Positions 55,135-64,000 of a stretch of DNA of 64,000 nt are shown in pieces. A program made the position numbers and the translations under genes. The notes under the pieces are model-generated. The model was not told the DNA's origin and did not search any database. It saw only the letters and a program-made list of their open reading frames with translations. Within the stretch, counting starts at the first letter, position 1; the number at the start of each line of letters is the position of its first letter. This stretch comes from Plasmodium coatneyi (lineage: Eukaryota > Apicomplexa > Aconoidasida > Haemosporida > Plasmodiidae), in contig NC_033569.1 of NCBI RefSeq assembly GCF_001680005.1, positions 1,426,001 to 1,490,000 of the forward strand, given 5' to 3'.

Positions 55135-57470
55135 ATGTCAAAGGCAAGGAACAATATTGAGTGTTGCTCTTTCCTCTTTGCAAATATGAACAAACAAGCA
55201 CATAGAAGGGAGCATATATAATATTTTATACATAATTTAAGGGAAATATAGAAGAATGCGTGAGAGACGGGAATACACAAATAGGAACACACATGGAAGT
55301 ATATATTTATATATATATGTACGTATGTATACATATTCCAATTCTTGTCATTTATAATTATAGGTATTTCATCCAAATAGTTTACCTTCGTATACGGATT
55401 TCTATGGTAAATTCTGGACAGCCTCTTCCAAGAAATGTACTTGTAAAGATATTTGGTCTCAATATTGGGAAAATGATTTAAAGGGGAAGTTAGACAGGGA
55501 CCGCGAACTGCGTGGTATGGAGGAAATGATCGCAAATGCTTATTGTTGCGCTCACACACTGATGGGAAAAGAACAATACAAAGATGCACCCTGTCATTTT
55601 TTTTATTATTGGGTGGGAGATAATTTCCTGAAGAGTACAGGTAATAGAGACTTGGAGGATTTCATGAAAGAAATATACGAAACGCTGAAAGAAGCTCCCT
55701 ATAATCATAAATGTGAAATTAAATACGATGCTGATGTTAACTGGGATCTCTTTAAACAGATGAAGGAAGTATATGATTTCTTCTATGACTACTCTACCAT
55801 ACAGAGCAATGCACACCAATATGACACCAAAGATGGTTCGGAATATTCAAAGTACCTGCGAAGAATTAGTGGAGCATGTATTGTTGCAAAGGCGCAGTGT
55901 CCACATAAACCGGATCATCCCTATTGTGCATGGTTTAATGGGAAAAAGGGAAAAGAAGGGGAAGATTACTGTGGTAAGGAACTATCAGAACTAAGAACTA
56001 GAGCTAAACCAAATCCAAATCCAAATCCAAATCAAGCGGGCAGTTCAGGCAGTTTTTCCGATAGTGAGGTAAGTGGTGTGAATGTTTGCGGGGAAAAAGA
56101 GGGGAAAAGAAAAAAGCACTGAGCAGGTTGCTTTTATTCTCCTGTGCTTACATAAATCAACGCCTACATATAACATTTTTATCCGTCATCATATCATGAC
56201 AGCATCTAGGAACACATACCTATTTTTTACGAATTATATTTATAGGACTGCAAATTGGAGAATTTCCCTTCAAAAGAAAAGTACAACAGATTTGACGTGG
56301 GTGTGAAATGCTCTGAGGAAGATATGATATGGAAGAGAGGAGGAACCGTGGAGACTAATGTGAAGAATGCATTGAAACCTTATGGAAAGATTGGAGGGCA
56401 TATTGATAACATTGTTAATGCCTGGTGTTACGTATATAATGGGAGAAACGGAAGAAATATGAATGGTCCTGTATATGACCTTTTCTATTATTGGTTAGGG
56501 AATAAAGTATGGGGAAGTGTAAGCCACAGTAATCCATTTTCAAAAATTATGGGTGAAATCTACGGTGCCCTGGGGAGCGCGCTTACCGCTATTGATCGTG
56601 GACTCATATGCACTGATATTACCCAAGAACATTTCGGTCCAATGAAAACACTATTTGATTATTCTCTTGATTATGCAACTATAGAGGGGTGCATAGGAAA
56701 ATCCCAGACTTCCGGGTCTAATTGTACTGAAGGATATTCCGATTACCTGCAAAGAGCTGCCGAAGCATATGAAAAAATGGAGGACTATTGTGGACCAGGT
56801 AAAAATTTAAAGGGGATATGTTGTACTTATTTTAAAAAAATTTCCAATAAGAGTGATGGCAGCAATATTCCAAAACCATCAGAATTGAAATCTAAATTAG
56901 ACCACGTACAGAAACCTACAGTGCTGGAAGCAGAAACAATATCCCCCCCCACCACCACCTCCAACACTCCTGCTGCTGTCTCCAGCGCAGCTGCATTAAT
57001 TGGAATTCCAGCACTGGCATTCTACCTATATAAGGTAATTAGCATTATACGCACACATTTTAAAATATATGAATAATAACATTTATTAATATTTTTCCTC
57101 CTCACCTCTTTTCTTTTTTTTTTAAAAAAAAAGAATATAAGAAGTTGTTTCATATGTGTAATACATATTTCCACACCCCTTTCCTTTCCTTTCCTTTCCT
57201 TCCTTTCAGTACAATCATCTACCTCCTGGGATAAAAAACTTCTTTGGGGGAGGAAGCAACAGAAAGAAAAGATCCGCCATCAGGCGCAACTTCGATACGC
57301 TTACGGAATACGCAACAGAGAACGGTTCAACAATAGGTCCAACAGAATATTCAACGGACGCTTCCAAAGCAGAATCAATAGATAACTCTAGCATATATGA
57401 CGAGCAACCCAGAAGAGGAAGAACAAATAATAAACAGGGTCACCGGAATATTAGTTATCAGAATATGTAA
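55135..57470 (+). CDS. KIR: KIR/pir protein, gene 12 (two ectodomains, CD99-like linker, 4 exons)
   Basis: Exons are 55135-55143 (MSK), 55364-56068, 56246-57034 and 57210-57470; 587 residues. Intron 1 appears to be a GC-AG intron (AAG/GCAAGG); the others are GAG/GTAAGT, TATAG/GAC, AAG/GTAATT and TTCAG/TAC, all phase 0. Domain 1 starts NSLPSYTDFYGKF, has CHFFYYWVGDNF and YDFFYDYSTIQS, and ends in NPNPNPNPNQAGSSGSFSD, a CD99-like segment. Domain 2 starts ENFPSKEKYNRFD and has YDLFYYWLGNKV and FDYSLDYATIEGC. The transmembrane helix is at about 479-500 (SAAALIGIPALAFYLYK). The 86-residue tail is nearly that of gene 7. The domain pair corresponds to gene 2. In this model both cysteine-rich domains are intact. 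Confidence 0.84.
56009..56068 (+). other. CD99-like linker motif in KIR gene 12
   Basis: The last 20 codons of exon 2 encode an Asn-Pro repeat followed by NQAGSSGSFSDSE. Compared with CD99 (PNPNHPSSSGSFSD, from memory) 11 of 14 positions match, and the Asn-Pro repeat is longer than in gene 2. It lies at the same place as the gene 2 motif, between the two ectodomains. Confidence 0.75.
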
Positions 57471-58105
57471 AATTGGAAAAGTGTGTCCCTCTCCCCCTCT
57501 TCGGAAGGGGGTGATATAAATAATCATAGGGTTCATGCAGTGTAAAAGGGGCAAAATGGCATTTCTTTCTTTATTTTATTTTTTTTTTTTTTCTGAACGA
57601 TTGTGTTAACCCTGCATCCCATGCCTCTTTACCTTTTTTTTTGTTCCTCCCGTTCGCGTTCACTTTTTTTTTTTTTTTTTTAAATTTTCTCTTTTTTGTA
57701 TTGTACTAAGGTGTTCATATTAGTGTGTAATCAATATAAGTTCGAAGAAGAAAACAAAAGTTTCCTCCTTCACTTCATTCTGATTTGTTGGGAAATTTCT
57801 TTACTGAAGATTAAAAATGTTCATTCCTCTTTCTTTAGAAGTTTTTATCTGCATAATATTTTTTATTTTCCTTTTTTTTAAAAATACAAAAATACCTCTT
57901 TGAGGAGGGTAAGCACCTTTTCTTTTTTTCTTTGCGCCCTCTGCTCGGGAGTATTTTTCCCATATGCAACTATTCATATATATAAAGCGGCAAGAAAGGG
58001 GGAAAAAGAAAAGGGGAGAAGAAGAAAAATGTTATTCTATTCCTGTATACTGCATATAAACTATGCGTTTCTTTATGTCCTTTCGGTGTCCACTTCTTCA
58101 GTGTT
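57471..58105. promoter_or_regulatory. Back-to-back 3' modules of KIR genes 12 and 13
   Basis: For gene 12: 3' box at 57505-57565 (GATATAAATAATCATAGGG, GCAGTGTAAAAGGGGCAAAA), T-runs, and the AT block 57690-57880 with TGTATTGTACTAAGGTGTTC and GTGTAATCAATATAAGTTCG. A GC-richer patch at 57897-57960 (GAGGAGGGTAAGCACC, CGCCCTCTGCTCGGG) takes the place of the GGTTCGC element. The minus-strand box of gene 13 lies at 58025-58105. No minisatellite separates the two genes. Confidence 0.5.
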
Positions 58106-59628
58106 CTATGTTCTATGATAACTTATATTCTGTCCTTGCTGCTGCTGTACTATTCTATTATTACTATTTGCTCTTCCTTCCCCGGTGGATGATCGTGTAG
58201 TATATGTTGTGGAGTATTCTGTTGAATCGAATGTTGAAGCTATTGTGGAGCTGTCATCTGTGTAAACATCTAAGTTGTTTACGGGGGATCTTCTTCTTCT
58301 TTTTCTTCCTGCAGAATGATTACCAAACCAGGAAGAAAGAGGGGTATACTGAAGAAAGAGGGGGTGAAGGAAAGAGAAAGGGTCTATGGAGGAAGAAAGG
58401 AAAGGAAGGGTCTAAGGAAAGAAGGGAAGGAAGGAAACACTTTTAAGGGAAAAAGTAAAAAGAAAAAAGAGAAGGAAGGACAATTTCGAGAGAGCAAAAA
58501 TGGAGGGAAGTAAGAAGGAGGGGTTAAAAGGGAAAGGAAGAGAGTATGGAAGCATGTAGTACACACATCCATATATTATGTCGTTTATTCCTATAACTAC
58601 TGCTCATAGAAATGATGTTTGCTGGTTCAGTTATATTGTCTATGTATTTCAATCGTAGCTGTACCTTATATAAAAAGAGAAGTATTGTTTGTAGTCCCAC
58701 TGCGACCATTGTGGAAGTAAGGGAAGCTGTCGTGGTGGCTTTACCTACGGCATCGTTTGCTATGGAGGTTGCTGTTTTTGATGCTTCGGACACTATTCTT
58801 TCTTGTGCAAATTTTAATTCACATTTCAGTTCTGAGAGCTTCGCCGTATTACAATATTGGACGTATTTTGTTTTGAATTCTTCACAATATACCCTTCCCT
58901 CATTTTCTTCCTTCCTTCCTGCGCAATCTTTTTCTACATCTTGGCATGCTATGGACACATCCTTTAGGTAGTTCAACCAGCCCCTATTACAATTGGGTCC
59001 ACCATTTTCTAAAATTTCCTTTATCCTGCTGTAGTTGTACGAATAATCGAATATGGCTTTCCTTTTACTGAAGATTTCTTTGTCAGGATTATCACAGGGA
59101 ATTCCATATGGCTGTTTCCCAGAAGGCTGATTTATAGCTCTGCAAATAACACTTATGTCAGCTGGGAAATTGCTACTTTTCCAGTTGCCATTAGATATTA
59201 TATCCCCTAACCAATAATAAAAGAAATGGCGTGCTGTACATTCCAGTGATTTCTTACTTCCCTTGTCTCCGTATGTTTTGAGTAAGTAGGCCAATGCTTT
59301 CTGAACATGGAACTCATGCCCTCCGAGACCCTTAGTTCCCAAGGAATACTGTTGTACTTCTGTGCTGCAACCATTTCCATTGTCACACTGCGTTTCCTTG
59401 CTGTCTTTGAATTCCTGATAGAAATCCTTGTATGAAGGGAAACTTGTTGGATCGGTCGGCTGCAAATATTTGGGTGACGGAAAGAAGTGAAAATATGTGT
59501 AATTGTACGCTTTTCTATATGTATTCTCCTTTTGTTGCTTTATTATATTATACATAAGCAATATTATATGAGTAATATTTGCGTATGCATTTTTGAACTG
59601 AAGAAGTAACATCCACCGTTACTACCAT
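58106..59628 (-). CDS. KIR: KIR/pir protein, gene 13 (single ectodomain, 3 exons)
   Basis: Exons are 59628-59623 (MV, tentative; donor GTA/GTAACG), 59459-58665 and 58348-58106; other joins TGCAG/CCG, AAG/GTACAG and TTCAG/TAT; about 347 residues. The ectodomain starts TSFPSYKDFYQEF and has a Cys-Asp-Asn-Gly-Asn-Gly-Cys loop, ECTARHFFYYWLGDII and FDYSYNYSRIKEIL. Its second half (SYNYSRI to KLSELKC) is close to gene 9. The transmembrane helix at about 245-266 (TSTMVAVGLQTILLFLYK) differs from the other genes. The 80-residue tail YTPLSSWFGNHSAGRK is the shortest here and ends in Gln-rich sequence. The second-exon frame is open further upstream than the acceptor, so exon 1 could be elsewhere. Confidence 0.82.
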
Positions 59629-61297
59629 GGTTAATATATTCTTCTAGATGTGTGTATAATGTGAGTTTATATTAAAAACTTTCCTCTATATATATATATA
59701 TTCGAAAGAGGGGGAAATACAAATGTTGTACTTCTTCAACAGTGATTATGATTATGAATATGAATATGGATGAGTATGAATGTGAAATATGAATATATGT
59801 CAAAGTTTTGCACTTTTATTCTGTGAAAACCATACGTACACATATTACACTTCTAATTTTTTGGAATAATAGTAGTAGTAGTGCTAGCACATATTACACA
59901 TACATATACATATGTGTATGTATCAGTATCAGCATATGTATATATAATTAAGGCATAAAAATGTAGGAACGAGCAAATGTATTGAGTAAATAGAATAAAA
60001 AAAAAAAAAAAAAAAAGGAAATGGTTAAGTTTTTTTATATATATTCCATACATATATCAATTATATTATTCAAATGTGCAAAACTACTTCAGAACACTGC
60101 TATTACTATACACATACTTCCTCTAATGTATACAATAAGAGGAGGGGGGGGGGGATGAACACAATTTATTTTTTTTTGAGTAAGAAAAATTTGACCATGT
60201 ATTCTATTCACTTTATGTTCTACTATTGCTAAAAAAGAATTATTAATAATTTTTAACGTGCACATCTATTGTATACAGTTCATATATGCACATGTGCACA
60301 GGAAGAACATTCTTCTCCTCCCCCTTCCCTTATCACATGTGTACATGCTTATCCATATGTAACAGGACGTTTGAACTCATGAAATAAATGAAAATTACAT
60401 AATAAAAGGAATTACGTGAGTTATTTTCGTAAATAGGAATGTATACATCCTTTATAATAGCATTTTACACTACATACTTCACCTTTCCATTCATGCCTTC
60501 TCACTAGTAATAAAAGTTCCTTCTATTCCTTCTCTATCTTTTCTTTCTTCTTTTCTTTCTTCTTTTCTTTTCTTCCTTTACTTCTTTTCTTTTCTTCCTT
60601 TACTTCTTTTCTTTTCTTTTTTCTCTTATAATTATGATACAAAGAGTTCATCCATATGGGAAAGGATGTGTATACTACATTATGTGCACCAGATTCATTT
60701 GAGCTGCATTTCTCCTCCCCTCTTCTTTGGGGTGCACATTAAATATTTTTTGCACATGTTAATGTGTTCCAACGCGTATGATGGACTTTTTTTTTTTTTT
60801 TTTAAGAACACTAAGTAATAATAAACTTTTTGAACTTTTTTTTCCCTTTCTCTCTTGACAAAAACACCATAAACAACTCATTTTGTATGAATGAACATAT
60901 GCACATTATGCACTATTTGAACTAACCTTCACTCCCTTACCTTTTAATTCATGTTATACTTCTACATAGTAATGTATCCTCTGTTTTGATTTGTTTTTTT
61001 CCTTTTTAACTTCACTATGTCCATACATTTATTCCTATTTTTAGCTTTATTAAATGTACATATAATTATCTTATATATATTTGTATAATGTATTATCATT
61101 GTTCCTTGAAAAGTTTTGAGCAGTGTGTCTGCTGTTGTCGGTAGAGTACAAATTTCATATTCCTATTTCATATTCATAATCATCATAGAACGAACAGCAC
61201 TCTCACATGTTTGTTATGAATACATATATATATAGGAAGGAACAACACACAACTTCTAATATATAAATTTACTATATAGGAAGAATACATAATAACA
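59629..61297. promoter_or_regulatory. Head-to-head KIR intergenic region (genes 13/14)
   Basis: Shared upstream region. Between about 60330 and 61080 it is the reverse complement of 46060-46860 in the 9/10 spacer, so the segment next to gene 14 corresponds to the segment next to gene 9. A TCTTTTCTTCTTTTCTTTCT-type pyrimidine run lies at 60535-60625 and a G-run at 60146-60155. No gene seen. Confidence 0.55.
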
Positions 61298-62978
61298 ATG
61301 TCATCAGCAGTGGTAAAAAAAGAATTTATAGTATTTTAAGTCTCCTTAAAATGATTATGCACATATGTGATGTGTACGCCAAACTCCGTACGTAGTATAA
61401 TGAAATCATAAGGAACACATGGAAACGTGTAATTATGTATTCTTACTTCCCTGCTAATTATATATTTGCAGACATCACCTGCAGAACGATTAAGTTCATA
61501 TAGGCTATATTATAAGTTGTTCAATGATGGTGATACGGAGAACTGCGATAACCCTGATGATAGTGTTCAGGGGTTAGTGAGTAAATTACAAAGTAACTTC
61601 CAGGGGTGTGGAGACATTATTACAGACGCTACGAAAATCGCACATGCCTATTGTTACGCATGTACGCAGAATGGACTAGGGACATTTGGAGATGTACCGT
61701 GTTATTTTTTTTATTATTGGTTGGGAGATAAATACGGGAAGAATTTAGTTGATAAAAATTTGTCAGACCTCCTGGGAGATATTTATAGTACGTTCAAAGT
61801 GTCTTCCCGTAGGAAGAAATGTAATGTTACATACACTAATGTTAATAAAAACCTCCTCCCCCAAATGAAAAAAGTATATGAATATTATTACGAGCACGAT
61901 ACCATAAACGCCGGCTTACTGAAGAGTTGGCCCAACTGTGAAAAACAGTGGTTAGAATACCTAAAAGAAGTTTCCATAGCATGTAAAAATTTGGAATCAG
62001 TTTGCACAGCAGAGGAGAGTCCTATTGCTGGGTCATATTGTTCCGTCTTCAAGAACAAGTACAGGTCACATTGTAATACCGCGGAAGCGTTAAACTTTTA
62101 CTGCACAGAAAAATCTAAATTGGAACAACTAAAAACAGACAAACAGCGTGCAGAACGGCAAGCACAATCCACACAATCCCAACTAAACGAAGCATTAAAT
62201 AAAGCAAATAAAGCTTCTTCTCTTTCTTCTGCTTTTGGTACCTTAGCACTACTAGAATTACCTGCACTCCTTTTCCTCGCATATAAGGTAAGAATTACAA
62301 AAACAGTTGCGAAATATAAATAATAGAATTTTTCCCCCTCCTTAGATCTCCCCTCCTTCCTTACACCCTTTCTTCCTTCCCTTCCTCGTTCCTCCTTCCT
62401 TCCTCCTTAGACACCTTCCTTCCTTAGACCCCCTCCTTCCTTACACCCTTTCTTCCTTCCCTTCCTCGTTCCTCCTTCCTTCCTCCTTAGACACCTTCCT
62501 TCCTTAGACCCCCTCCTTCTAAACCCTTTCTTCCACCCCTAACAACCTTCCTCCGACCAACCACCCTAACAACAACCCACCTAACAACACCTTCCTTCCA
62601 CCCACCAACCACCCCTAACACAACCTTCCTTCCTTCTAACCCTTTCCTTCTAACACCCTTCTTCATTTTAGCCACCTAAACCTTTTTAAAACCTTTCCCT
62701 ATAAAACTTCCTTCCTTCTTTTCTTTCAGTATAAACCATGGTCTTCTTGGTTCGGTATCCATTCTGGAGGAAGAAGAAAAAGCAGAAAAAGGAGAACGGC
62801 AGTTGAAAGCGACTTTGATACTCTAAGGGAAGCTTCCACAACGGATTCCGTACTGGATGCAAGTGAAAATTCCACAGTAGGATCTGGTGCATACAACACA
62901 AGGCCGTCTACCGGGGGAAGGGAAAGAGCAAATAATAATACACGGGGTCGCGGGATGGTAGGTTATCAGAACATGTAA
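61298..62978 (+). CDS. KIR: KIR/pir protein, gene 14 (single ectodomain, 3 exons)
   Basis: Exons are 61298-61312 (MSSAV), 61472-62287 and 62730-62978; joins GTG/GTAAAA, TGCAG/ACA, AAG/GTAAGA and TTCAG/TAT; 359 residues. The ectodomain starts AERLSSYRLYYKLF, so the common LPS motif is LSS. It has CYFFYYWLGDKY and YEYYYEHDTINAGL, and a long charged stalk (KLEQLKTDKQRAERQAQ). The transmembrane helix is at about 255-276 (AFGTLALLELPALLFLAYK). The 82-residue tail begins YKPWSSWFGIHSGG and ends VGYQNM. The stalk, membrane part and tail pair with gene 10; the N-terminal half is distinct (YCYACTQNG, as in domain 1 of genes 2 and 12). It therefore reads as a mosaic of two KIR types. Confidence 0.86.
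62330..62690 (+). repeat. Pyrimidine repeat in KIR gene 14 intron 2
   Basis: A segment of about 82 bp (CCCTCCTTCCTTACACCC, CCTTCCCTTCCTCGTTCC, CTCCTTAGACACCTTCC) is directly repeated at about 62350-62430 and 62432-62512, followed by CACCTAACAACACC-type pieces of the 19-bp family. The unit types combine those of the gene 10 and gene 9 introns. Confidence 0.8.
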
Positions 62979-63128
62979 ACGTAACACACCATATGTGATG
63001 TAACACATTCAATGAATATAATGTGCCCCCTTTGGAGGACATAAATGACCAAACATAGTTTATACAATGTGGAAGGGAACAAAATGACCTTTTCTCCTTC
63101 TTTCCTATTTTGCTTTATTATTTTTTTT

Positions 63129-63159
<31 letters not shown>

Positions 63160-63390
63160 ATGCACCCTTCGGGGTGCACATACATCTCTAAATTATTAAA
63201 CAACAGGCCATATTGTTGTTCTTACAGCATGAAACTCTGAATTATAAGTGTGAAATCCTACTCCCTAAATACGAAATCCCATACCCCTGAATGCGGAACC
63301 CTCACACCCTAAATGCGAAATGCCATACTCTCCCACTGATTCATTCATCCTCATTTTTTCCTTCTTGCTCTTTTTTTTTTCCTTTCTTTT
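62979..63390. promoter_or_regulatory. 3' flank of KIR gene 14
   Basis: 3' box at 63030-63092 (GGAGGACATAAATGACC, CATAGTTTATACAATGTG, GAACAAAATGACC), T-run 63136-63158, then a short reversed copy of the GGCCTGG repeat (63195-63230) and reversed GCGAAATCC/CCCTAAAT pieces (63240-63335). No gene. Confidence 0.5.
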
Positions 63391-63935
63391 TGTGCAATTT
63401 TTTTCTGTGTGACAAAATTTATATTAGGGCATTTTTCTTTTTTTTGGACAATTTCTTTTGGCTAATATTATACTTGCAATTTTCTCTGTGTGATAAAATT
63501 TATATTAGGCATTTTTTTCTCCTTTGGACAACTTTTTTTTTGTGCATTTTTTTCTGTGTGACAAATTTTTATATTAGGGCATTCTTTTTTTTTGGACAAT
63601 TTATATTAGGGCATTTTTTTTCCTTTTTGGACACCTTTTTTTATTTGTGCAATTTTTCCGTGTGACAAATTTATATTAGGGCACATTTTTCTTTGGACAA
63701 AATTTTTTTGACAAATTTTTTTTTTTGGTGCAATTTTTTCTGTGTGACAAAATTTATAATTAGCGCATTTCTTTTTTTTTTTGACAATTTTTTTTTTTGT
63801 GTAATTTTTTCTGTGACAAATTTATATTAGGGCATTTTTCCTTCTTTTTTGGACAATTTTTACGCCGTGTAATTTTGCTTTGACACGTTTTTTGTGACAA
63901 ATTTATAATTAGGGCAATTTCTTTTTTTTGGACAA
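63390..63935 (-). repeat. CTAATATAAATTTGTCACA minisatellite
   Basis: Eight or so units on the minus strand between 63395 and 63925. The orientation is opposite to gene 14, so by analogy with the other copies it probably belongs to a minus-strand gene beyond the right edge. A CACTTTTTTAAGGAGATCAG phrase at 63968 resembles the start of the 57897 element. Confidence 0.85.
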
Positions 63936-64000
63936 TTTTTTTTGCTTGTTTTTTAGAATACATAAGCACTTTTTTAAGGAGATCAGCACCTTCCTTTTTT

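Noticed and set aside
12757..62978. Assignment of the pir genes to P. vivax (vir) or P. falciparum (rif/var)
   Set aside because: A SICAvar terminus, internal telomeric arrays amid the genes and CD99-like linkers point to the KIR/SICAvar clade; no var DBL or rifin motif is seen.

Overview
The window looks like a Plasmodium chromosome segment of the simian-malaria clade with SICAvar and KIR genes, i.e. P. knowlesi or a close relative such as P. coatneyi. Four things support this. There are many short-intron pir (KIR-type) genes. There is a relic of a SICAvar 3' end with its characteristic VPSSDSGFR repeats. There are internal arrays of the telomeric heptad GGGTT(T/C)A. Two KIR linkers closely resemble host CD99, which is a known feature of KIR proteins. 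I cannot separate P. knowlesi from P. coatneyi by eye. All gene models and repeat families below were read by hand from the sequence.

Positions 1-12.3 kb are conserved chromosome-core sequence with single-copy housekeeping genes. They are a UTP23-like rRNA-processing PIN protein (minus, 2 exons), a SWI3/SMARCC-type chromatin-remodelling subunit with SWIRM, zinc-finger, SANT and coiled-coil regions (plus, 2 exons), and an organellar-type isoleucyl-tRNA synthetase with a probable apicoplast leader (minus, 3 exons). A weak two-exon hypothetical gene (11.7-12.3 kb) lies at the border.

From about 12.3 kb to the end the window is a multigene-family island with 14 KIR genes, numbered 1-14 from left to right. 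Each has a tiny first exon, one or more ectodomain exons (the last ending in a transmembrane segment and Tyr-Lys), and a short final exon for a Ser/Thr-rich cytoplasmic tail. Genes 1, 3, 6, 7, 9, 10, 11, 13 and 14 have one ectodomain. Genes 2, 5, 8 and 12 have two, and gene 4 has three. Pairs 1/2, 6/7, 9/10, 11/12 and 13/14 are head-to-head across 1.5-2 kb shared upstream regions. Genes 3/4, 7/8, 10/11 and 12/13 converge.

A repeated architecture joins them. Downstream of many KIR stops come a conserved 3' box, an AT-rich block, a small GC-rich element with a GGTTCRC core, and then a CTAATATAAATTTGTCACA minisatellite. The SICAvar relic carries the AT block and GC element too. Internal telomere-like arrays lie at 18.5, 31.6 and 42.0 kb. 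Several stretches are duplicated (12.4-18.2 with 51.1-57.5 kb; 28.3-32.1 with 38.8-42.1 kb), and the 9/10 and 13/14 spacers are inverted copies. The KIR products are expected on or near the infected red-cell surface; no function beyond that family assignment can be read from sequence.
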